The notes under the pieces: model-generated | Databases searched by the model: none | Seen by the model: only the letters and a program-made list of their open reading frames with translations | Told to the model about the DNA's origin: nothing | Shown: in pieces, positions 5,124 through 10,000 of the stretch | Position numbering within the stretch: the stretch's first letter is position 1 | How the letters are laid out: every line of letters begins with the position of its first letter | Assembly (NCBI GenBank): GCA_020217035.1 | Contig: JAIWOG010000161.1 | Span: 1-10,000 of the forward strand | Length of the DNA stretch: 10,000 nt | DNA from: Magnetospirillum sp. | Lineage (GTDB): Bacteria; Pseudomonadota; Alphaproteobacteria; Rhodospirillales; Magnetospirillaceae | Reading direction: 5' to 3' | Position numbers and translations under genes: made by a program

Positions 5124-7340
5124 CTAGCGCCTTCCGCGCCTGTTTGGGGCGGGTTTGCGGCTGACTGCCCGCACCCGTGGGCCGGAACCCTCCAGTTGAA
5201 AGACCATGGAGCCGGTCAATGGGTTGGCTTCGTGCAGCACCACTTGCAACAACTGGCCCAGTTGGAAGGTCTTGCGGGTGCGCTTGCCCACCAGGCAATG
5301 ATGGATTTCGTCGTGGACGTAGAAATCCTCGGGCAGGGTGCCGATGGGGATGATGCCGTCGGCGCCGGTATCGGCCAGCGTCACGAACAGGCCGAAACGG
5401 GTGACGCCCGACACCTTGGCGGCGAAGGTGGCGCCGACCCGGTCGGCCAGGAAGGCGGTGACGTAACGGTCGACCGCCTCGCGCTCGGCCGCCGCCGCCC
5501 GGCGTTCGGTGATCGAGATGTGTTCGCCCCAGCCAGGGAACTCGGGCAGGCAGTCGGGCGGCAGGCCCCCTTCGCCCAAGCCCAGGCCCGACACCAGGGC
5601 GCGGTGCACCAGAAGGTCGGCATAGCGACGGATGGGCGAGGTGAAATGGGCGTAGCGGGCCAAGGCCAAGCCGAAATGGCCGATGTTTTCCGGCGAATAG
5701 ACGGCTTGCGCCTGGCTGCGCAGCATGACTTCGTTGACCAGCACCTCGTTGGGGCCGTCCTTGACACCCGCCAGGATCTGGTTCAACTGCGCCGGCCTCA
5801 GCGCCTGGCCCTTGGGCAGCGACAGGTCCAGGCTGCGCAGGAACTCGCGCAGGCCGTCCAGCTTTTCCAAGCTGGGCTGGTCGTGGATACGGTACATGCA
5901 CGGCTTGTGGACGCGTTCCAGTTCCTCGGCGGCGCAGACATTGGCCTGGATCATGAAATCCTCGATCAGCTTGTGGCTGTCGAAGCGTTCGCGCACCTTG
6001 ATGCCCAGCACCTTGCCGTCGGGGTCGATGTCGACCTTGCGCTCGGGGATGTCCAGTTCCAGCACGCCGCGCCGGTCCCGCGCCGCCTGCAACGCTTTCC
6101 AGGCGCCGTAAAGCGGGGTGATCACCGGCTCCAGCAACGGGCCGGTCAGCTCGTCGGTCTGGCCGTCCTTGGCCTTTTGCACCTGGGTATAGGTCAGCCG
6201 GGCGGCCGAGCGCATCATGGCGCGGACGAATTTGTGGCGGCGCTTGTTGCCGTCCTTGTCCAGCCAGAAGCGCACCGCCAGGCAGCCGCGATCCTCGTTG
6301 GGGCGCAAGCTGCACCAGCCGTTGGACAATTCCTCGGGCAGCATGGGCACCACCCGGTCGGGAAAATAGACCGAGTTGCCGCGCTTGAACGCTTCCTTGT
6401 CCAGGGCGTCGCCGGGGCGCACATACCAGGACACGTCGGCGATGGCCACCAGACAATGCCAGCCGCCTTCGTTGTTGGGGTCGGGATCGGGTTCGGCCCA
6501 GACGGCGTCGTCGAAGTCGCGGGCGTCCTCGCCGTCGATGGTGACCAGCGGCACGTCGCGCAGGTCGACCCGGTGCTCCATGGTGGCGGGGCCGGATTTC
6601 TTGGCCTGGGTCAGGGCGTCGGCGGGAAATTCAAACGGGATGTCGTTGGCGTGGATGGCCACCAGCGACACCGATTTCGGCGCCCCCATGCGGCCCAGGC
6701 GTTCCTTGACCGCCACTTGGCGCAGGCCGTAAAGGCGGCCGGGCAGCAGGTCGCCTAGGACCAGTTCGCCCGGCTCGGCGCCGCCGGTCTCGCCCTTGGG
6801 CACCAGATAATCGGATCGTTCCTTGCGCGAGGTGGGGCGGATGCGTCCCGATCCGTCGGGATTGGCTTCGAACACGCCCAGCACCCGGGCACGGGCCTCG
6901 CCGACGACGCGGATGGGCTTGGCCTCGTAGGAATCACCTTGCACCCGGCGCAGCTTGGCCAGCACCTTGTCGCCGATTCCCACCGTCAACTCGCCCTTGC
7001 GCCACGGCGCCATGTAGATGCGCGGCGGCCGGCCGTCCTGGTCCCAGGCCACCAGCCGGGCCAGCAACTCGCCGTCGGCATCGCTGCCGGTGATCTCCAC
7101 CACCGACACCTCGGGCAGGGCGCCGGGGCGGGCGAAGCGCCGCTTGGCGCCGCGCTGGACATTGCCTTCGCCTTCCAGTTCCTTCAGCACCGCCTTCAGC
7201 ATGATCTTGTCGGCGCCCTTCAGGTTGAAGGCGCGGGCCAGTTCGCGCTTGCCCACATGGCCGGGCTGCGAGCGGATGAAGTCCAGCACCTCTTGTTTCG
7301 AGGGGATGGGCTTCAGCTTGGGGGATTTGGGCTTGGTCAT
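5124..7340 (-). CDS. rnr: Ribonuclease R
   Basis: This 738-residue protein is a 3'-to-5' exoribonuclease that degrades structured RNA in the cytoplasm and takes part in mRNA decay and rRNA quality control. Domain order is the full RNase R one: a winged-helix-like region (about 12-72), two cold-shock-like RNA-binding domains (about 78-235), the RNB catalytic domain (about 253-580), an S1 domain (about 635-717) and a short basic tail (RKPAPNRRGRR). The catalytic signature IDGEDARDFDDAV at 268-280 holds the four magnesium-binding Asp residues (D269, D275, D277, D278), spaced as in the E. coli enzyme. Further RNB marks are HFTSPIRRYADLLVHR (565-580) and LIEDFMIQAN (458-467). The N-terminal helix-turn-helix and basic tail separate it from RNase II. 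It is somewhat shorter than the E. coli protein because the Lys-rich tail is short. The ATG at 7340 lies 25 bases after the permease stop; its ribosome binding site is weak. Confidence 0.96.
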   Translation of the reverse strand: MTKPKSPKLKPIPSKQEVLDFIRSQPGHVGKRELARAFNLKGADKIMLKAVLKELEGEGNVQRGAKRRFARPGALPEVSVVEITGSDADGELLARLVAWDQDGRPPRIYMAPWRKGELTVGIGDKVLAKLRRVQGDSYEAKPIRVVGEARARVLGVFEANPDGSGRIRPTSRKERSDYLVPKGETGGAEPGELVLGDLLPGRLYGLRQVAVKERLGRMGAPKSVSLVAIHANDIPFEFPADALTQAKKSGPATMEHRVDLRDVPLVTIDGEDARDFDDAVWAEPDPDPNNEGGWHCLVAIADVSWYVRPGDALDKEAFKRGNSVYFPDRVVPMLPEELSNGWCSLRPNEDRGCLAVRFWLDKDGNKRRHKFVRAMMRSAARLTYTQVQKAKDGQTDELTGPLLEPVITPLYGAWKALQAARDRRGVLELDIPERKVDIDPDGKVLGIKVRERFDSHKLIEDFMIQANVCAAEELERVHKPCMYRIHDQPSLEKLDGLREFLRSLDLSLPKGQALRPAQLNQILAGVKDGPNEVLVNEVMLRSQAQAVYSPENIGHFGLALARYAHFTSPIRRYADLLVHRALVSGLGLGEGGLPPDCLPEFPGWGEHISITERRAAAAEREAVDRYVTAFLADRVGATFAAKVSGVTRFGLFVTLADTGADGIIPIGTLPEDFYVHDEIHHCLVGKRTRKTFQLGQLLQVVLHEANPLTGSMVFQLEGSGPRVRAVSRKPAPNRRGRR

Positions 7341-7365
7341 GCCTGAGCCTAACCTTGCCCCGGGT

Positions 7366-8310
7366 TCAGGGCAAGTGACCGATCAGCAGCGTCGCCACCG
7401 GCAAGGTGGCGGCGGCGGCCAGGGTCGAAGCGGTGATGATGGCGGCGGCCAGCTTGAAGTCGCCGCCCAGTTGGCGGGCCAGCACATAGGCGTTGGCGGC
7501 AACCGGCACGGCGGCATAGATGATGGTGGCGGCCAGGGTTTCGCCCCGTAAACCGAAAACCCAACCCAAGGTCCCCACCGCCACTGGCAGGGCCACCAGC
7601 TTCAGGGCCAACGAGACGGCGACCACCCGGCCGGCACCGCGCACCGCCCCCAGGTCCAGCCCGGCGCCGACACACAGCAGGCCCAAGGCCAGGGACGCCT
7701 GAGCCAGGATTTTCAGCAGCGGACCGATGATCGGCGGCAGGCCGATCCCCGACAGGTTAAGGGCGGCGCCCAGCAGGCAGGCCACAATCAGCGGGTTTTT
7801 GGCGATGGCGGCCAGGGTCGGCCCCAAGCCGCGCTTGCCGTCGCCCTGACCCCAATGCACCAGGGCCGACACGCACAGCAGGTTGACCAGGGGCACCACC
7901 AGGGCGGCGGAAACGGCCGCCACCGTCACCCCCGCCGATCCCCAAAGGGCGGCGGCGACGGCGAAGGCCATGTAGGTGTTGGGGCGGATGGCGCCCTGGA
8001 ACAACGAGGTGAAGCCCGGTCCGTCATCCTTCAGCCGCGGCCAGAGATGGCGCGACGGCAAAACCAGGGCACCTAGGATGACGAAGATCCCCAGTCCTTG
8101 GGCGGCGGCGATGGCCACCACCGGCAGGCCGGTCAGCTTGGCTTCGGCCAGGTTGGTGACCAGTAGGGCAGGGAACAACAGGTAATAGGTCAGGCGCTCG
8201 GCCTGGGCCCAGAATGCTGGTTCCAGCAGGCGCCGTGCCCGCATGCCCCAGCCCAGCAGGATCAGCGCGAAATTGGGAACGATGGCGGCGGCAATGGCGG
8301 CCATGGGCAT
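7366..8310 (-). CDS. AEC-family (auxin efflux carrier-like) permease
   Basis: This is a polytopic inner-membrane protein of about 314 residues with roughly ten hydrophobic segments in two groups of five, separated by a loop near residues 150-165 (HWGQGDGKRGLG). Family marks are an N-terminal IVPNFALILLGWGMRARR, an early LTYYLLFPALLVTNLA, a KNPLIVACLLGAALN segment after the central loop, and a late AAVPVAANAYVLARQLGGD, equivalent to the conserved P-A..N...A..y..d region of PF03547. Bacterial AEC members export or exchange organic acids such as malate or malonate; the substrate here cannot be told. The start is uncertain: ATG at 8310 (chosen, four bases after the preceding stop), ATG at 8304 or an overlapping GTG at 8328 are all possible and none has a clear ribosome binding site. 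The tight spacing suggests co-transcription with the response regulator before it and rnr after it. Confidence 0.88.
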   Translation of the reverse strand: MPMAAIAAAIVPNFALILLGWGMRARRLLEPAFWAQAERLTYYLLFPALLVTNLAEAKLTGLPVVAIAAAQGLGIFVILGALVLPSRHLWPRLKDDGPGFTSLFQGAIRPNTYMAFAVAAALWGSAGVTVAAVSAALVVPLVNLLCVSALVHWGQGDGKRGLGPTLAAIAKNPLIVACLLGAALNLSGIGLPPIIGPLLKILAQASLALGLLCVGAGLDLGAVRGAGRVVAVSLALKLVALPVAVGTLGWVFGLRGETLAATIIYAAVPVAANAYVLARQLGGDFKLAAAIITASTLAAAATLPVATLLIGHLP

Positions 8311-8314
8311 CGAT

Positions 8315-9028
8315 TCAGCAATCGCCACGGTCGCGCAGTTTGGCCCGCCGCTCGGCGGCCTTGACGCTGACGCTGGTTGGGGCCACCGGCACCGCCACGA
8401 TACCCAGTTCGGTCAGCCGGCCGATCAGGTGGCGGGTGAGCTTGGTGCCCATGGGCAAAAGCCGGTGGCCGTCGGCGGCGACCAGGTCGGCGGAAAGCGG
8501 CGAATCGGGCAGCACGTTGGTAAGCGGCGTCAGGGGCGGCGGCTGGCGGGCGGCCTTCAAGGGGTCCAGCATCTCGGCGGCCCGGATCATGCCTTCGGCG
8601 TCGATGGCTCGGTAATGATCCGTCGATTTGATGGAACGGTTTCCATGCAGGAAGTCGTAGAAGCGCTTGGCCAACTCGTCACGGCCGAAGGGCTTGGACA
8701 TGAACGAATCGGCGTCCAGGGCCAGGGCGACGGCGGTCAAAGCGAAGCTGGTCGAGGCGGTGGCGATGACGAAGAACGTGTCGTGGGCCAGGGCCAAGCG
8801 GCCCTGGCGGGTTTCCGCCAGCAAGGCGATGCCGGTGCCGTCGGTCAGATAATGGTCGGCGACCACCATGCGCAGGCCGGTATCGCTGGCGATGGCTTGG
8901 CGGGCCTCGGCGCATGACGTGGCGAAGGTGACGTGTTCCGCCCCCAGTCCGGTCAACAGGCGACCGACCATGTTGCGCGAAAACAGTTCGTCCTCGACGA
9001 CCAGGATGCGAAAGCCGGCATGGCTCAT
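8315..9028 (-). CDS. Response regulator with receiver domain and short C-terminal module
   Basis: This is a 237-residue cytoplasmic protein. Residues 6-127 form a receiver domain: acidic pair E12-D13 in ILVVEDE, phospho-acceptor D58 in VVADHYLTDGTG, switch T90 in VIATAST and K112 in SKPFG. All catalytic positions are present, so it should be phosphorylated by a histidine kinase, but no kinase gene lies in the window. There is no DNA-binding, GGDEF, EAL or HD-GYP domain. After a linker, residues of about 168-215 (VLPDSPLSADLVAADG, RLLPMGTKLT, HLIGRLTELGI) resemble the small beta-rich element often found before HD-GYP or PilZ domains (pattern: G..LA.dl...G..LL..G..lt...i..L). This is recognition from memory, moderately sure. 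The start overlaps the preceding gene's stop in an ATGA, indicating translational coupling with the cyclic-nucleotide-binding protein and a likely functional pairing. GGAAGAGG lies upstream. Confidence 0.9.
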   Translation of the reverse strand: MSHAGFRILVVEDELFSRNMVGRLLTGLGAEHVTFATSCAEARQAIASDTGLRMVVADHYLTDGTGIALLAETRQGRLALAHDTFFVIATASTSFALTAVALALDADSFMSKPFGRDELAKRFYDFLHGNRSIKSTDHYRAIDAEGMIRAAEMLDPLKAARQPPPLTPLTNVLPDSPLSADLVAADGHRLLPMGTKLTRHLIGRLTELGIVAVPVAPTSVSVKAAERRAKLRDRGDC

Positions 9029-9411
9029 CGCCGCCCCGCCTCTTCCAATTCGGCGCGGGCCTGGGCCAGGTCGTCGCCCATGGTCCGCACGCTGGCCAGC
9101 AGGGATCGCACCAAGGTGGCCAAGCCGGGATTGGCTTCGTTCATCATGTGGTCGATGCTGGATTTGGGCATGGTCAGGCAGGTGACGTCTTCCTCGGCCA
9201 CCGCCGTGCCCATGCGCACGCCGTTGTCCAGCAACGCCATTTCCCCGAACACCTGACCGGGGGGGACCGAGCCGATGGTGACGCGGCGTCCCGACACAGT
9301 CTTGAAAATACGGACCTTGCCCTTTTGCAGCAGATAGGCTTCGCGGCCGCTGTCACCTTCCTTGAAGATGATTGTGCCCTTGGCGAAGGTCTTACGTTCT
9401 GGATTGCTCAT
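9025..9411 (-). CDS. Small cyclic-nucleotide-binding domain protein
   Basis: This 128-residue protein is essentially one cNMP-binding (CAP effector-like) domain: FAKGTIIFKEGDSGREAYLL (9-28), GKVRIFK (31-37), then the phosphate-binding cassette FGEMALLDNGVRMGTAVA (55-72) with the family Glu (E57) and Arg (R66) nine residues apart, as in kinase- and channel-type domains. A short helical tail (about 95-126) rich in Ala, Glu and Arg follows. There is no helix-turn-helix, so it is not a Crp/Fnr regulator itself. Because Glu and Arg are kept it could bind cAMP or cGMP; whether it does is inference. It heads the minus-strand gene cluster and its stop overlaps the start of the response regulator by four bases. 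The ATG at 9411 is preceded by a weak GGGGG ribosome binding site and about 30 bases further by a possible promoter. Confidence 0.9.
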   Translation of the reverse strand: MSNPERKTFAKGTIIFKEGDSGREAYLLQKGKVRIFKTVSGRRVTIGSVPPGQVFGEMALLDNGVRMGTAVAEEDVTCLTMPKSSIDHMMNEANPGLATLVRSLLASVRTMGDDLAQARAELEEAGRR

Positions 9412-9442
9412 GAATTGCCCCCGAACAACCTTTCATATCATC

Positions 9443-9470
9443 AGCATAGCCCAGACAGGACGTTTGTCCA
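9443..9470 (-). promoter_or_regulatory. Possible promoter of the cNMP-binding gene cluster
   Basis: On the minus strand TGGACA (9465-9470, five of six matches to the -35 consensus) is followed after 16 bases by TATGCT (9443-9448, four of six to the -10 consensus). Transcription would start near 9436, about 25 bases before the ATG at 9411. If the genes downstream are one operon this would be its main promoter. Confidence 0.4.
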
Positions 9471-9485
9471 TGGCTGCCGCGACCA

Positions 9486-9514
9486 TTGCCGTTCTCGGCC
9501 GGGGAGCGTAGCAT
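9486..9514 (+). promoter_or_regulatory. Weak candidate promoter of the patatin-like gene
   Basis: TTGCCG (9486-9491) and TAGCAT (9509-9514) are 17 bases apart, each matching its sigma-70 box at four of six positions. The -10 box lies inside a small inverted repeat, GCGTA (9506-9510) and TACGC (9516-9520), which could be an operator or chance. It is placed about 34 bases before the start codon at 9548. Confidence 0.25.
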
Positions 9515-9533
9515 TTACGCACACTAAAAATGG

Positions 9534-9541
9534 CAGGGAGG
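9534..9541 (+). promoter_or_regulatory. Ribosome binding site of the patatin-like gene
   Basis: CAGGGAGG ends six bases before the ATG at 9548. It decides for this start over the in-frame ATG at 9530, which would place the ribosome binding site inside the coding region. Confidence 0.7.
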
Positions 9542-9547
9542 CCGGTC

Positions 9548-10000
9548 ATGGCACACAAAATCGCGCTGGTGTTGCAGGGCGGCGGCACGCATGCCGCCTT
9601 CGCCTGGGGGGTGATGGATCGTCTGCTGGATCAGGTGGCGGCGGGCAAGGTCCAGATATGCGGCGTGTCGGGGGCGTCGTCGGGGGCGTTGAACGCCGCC
9701 GCCCTGGCCTATGGGCTGCGGGAAGGGTCGGAACTGCCCGGACCAGCCACCGCGCGGGGCAAGCGCATGGCCCAGGCCGCCCAGGCCAAGGTCGAACATT
9801 TGTGGTCGTCCATCGCGCGGGCCGCCTTTTGGGGCGGCAACCCGCTGGTCGCCACCATCGGCATGACGCTGGGATGGAACATCGACGACAGCCCGGCGGC
9901 GCGATGGGCCGACATGGCCAGTTCCGGCCCGGCGCCGACCGAATCGGGGATCGGCACCTATTTGAACAGCGTGCTGCGCGACGTCTTCCCGCATCTGCCG
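9548..10000 (+). CDS. Patatin-like phospholipase, N-terminal part (cut by window end)
   Basis: The first 151 residues are visible and the frame is still open at base 10000. The protein begins almost directly with the patatin fold: MAHKIALVLQGGGTHAAFAW contains the glycine-rich oxyanion loop GGGTHAAF (11-18). The nucleophile elbow GVSGASSGALNAA (39-51) follows, giving a GxSxG motif GASSG with predicted catalytic S44. The catalytic Asp (DGG/DGA motif) would lie further on, outside the window. There is no signal peptide, so it is probably a cytoplasmic or membrane-associated lipid acyl hydrolase; substrate unknown. The oxyanion loop has Thr-His-Ala instead of the more usual Ala-x-Gly pattern, seen in a subset of bacterial patatins. 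It is divergent from the cNMP-binding gene, with 136 bases between the two starts, and need not share its function. Confidence 0.9.
   Translation, partial: MAHKIALVLQGGGTHAAFAWGVMDRLLDQVAAGKVQICGVSGASSGALNAAALAYGLREGSELPGPATARGKRMAQAAQAKVEHLWSSIARAAFWGGNPLVATIGMTLGWNIDDSPAARWADMASSGPAPTESGIGTYLNSVLRDVFPHLP

Noticed and set aside
2436..6758. Long plus-strand open frames (2436-3473, 3665-5089, 5091-6758) opposite the cyclase, protease and rnr genes
   Set aside because: They are antisense shadows of well-identified genes in GC-rich DNA. Their translations are rich in Gly, Ala, His, Val and Gln with no recognisable domain, as expected for the reverse complement of high-GC codons.
9524..9994. Minus-strand open frame opposite the patatin-like gene
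   Set aside because: The plus strand carries clear patatin motifs and a strong ribosome binding site; the minus frame is a low-complexity shadow.

Overview
The window is a GC-rich, densely coded stretch of a bacterial chromosome. It carries a near-canonical DivK, an alphaproteobacterial-type L33 protein without zinc ligands, RNase R, a CtpA-type S41 protease and several c-di-GMP/two-component signalling genes. Together these point to an alphaproteobacterium, most likely of the Rhodospirillales/Magnetospirillum kind. The class is inferred with good confidence from DivK and RpmG; the genus is a guess. No mobile element, CRISPR array, tRNA or rRNA was seen, and no gene-free stretch exceeds 300 bases.

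Left part (1-2050). The C-terminal end of a Pro/Ala-rich protein of unknown function converges on a stand-alone exported FecR-domain protein. A small DUF423 membrane protein diverges from the FecR gene. It is followed by divK, which has its own recognisable promoter and a strong intrinsic terminator.

Middle and right part (2066-9411). Everything here is on the minus strand. Read in the direction of transcription, the order is a small cyclic-nucleotide-binding protein, a response regulator (ATGA overlap with the previous gene), an AEC-family permease, RNase R, an exported PDZ/S41 protease, and a GGDEF diguanylate cyclase with intact active and inhibitory sites. These six genes are separated by at most about 70 bases, with no clear terminator between them, so they may form one long transcription unit. 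rpmG follows with its own promoter and terminator. The rpmG and divK terminators lie back to back between the convergent genes.

Right edge (9548-10000). Divergent from the cyclic-nucleotide-binding gene is the start of a patatin-like phospholipase, cut by the window end.

Taken together this looks like an ordinary core-genome neighbourhood. The points most worth a second look are the separation of divK from any pleD gene, the long signalling/RNA-decay/protease directon, and the small cNMP-binding + REC pair at its head. I found no convincing evidence for an undescribed defence or mobile system.
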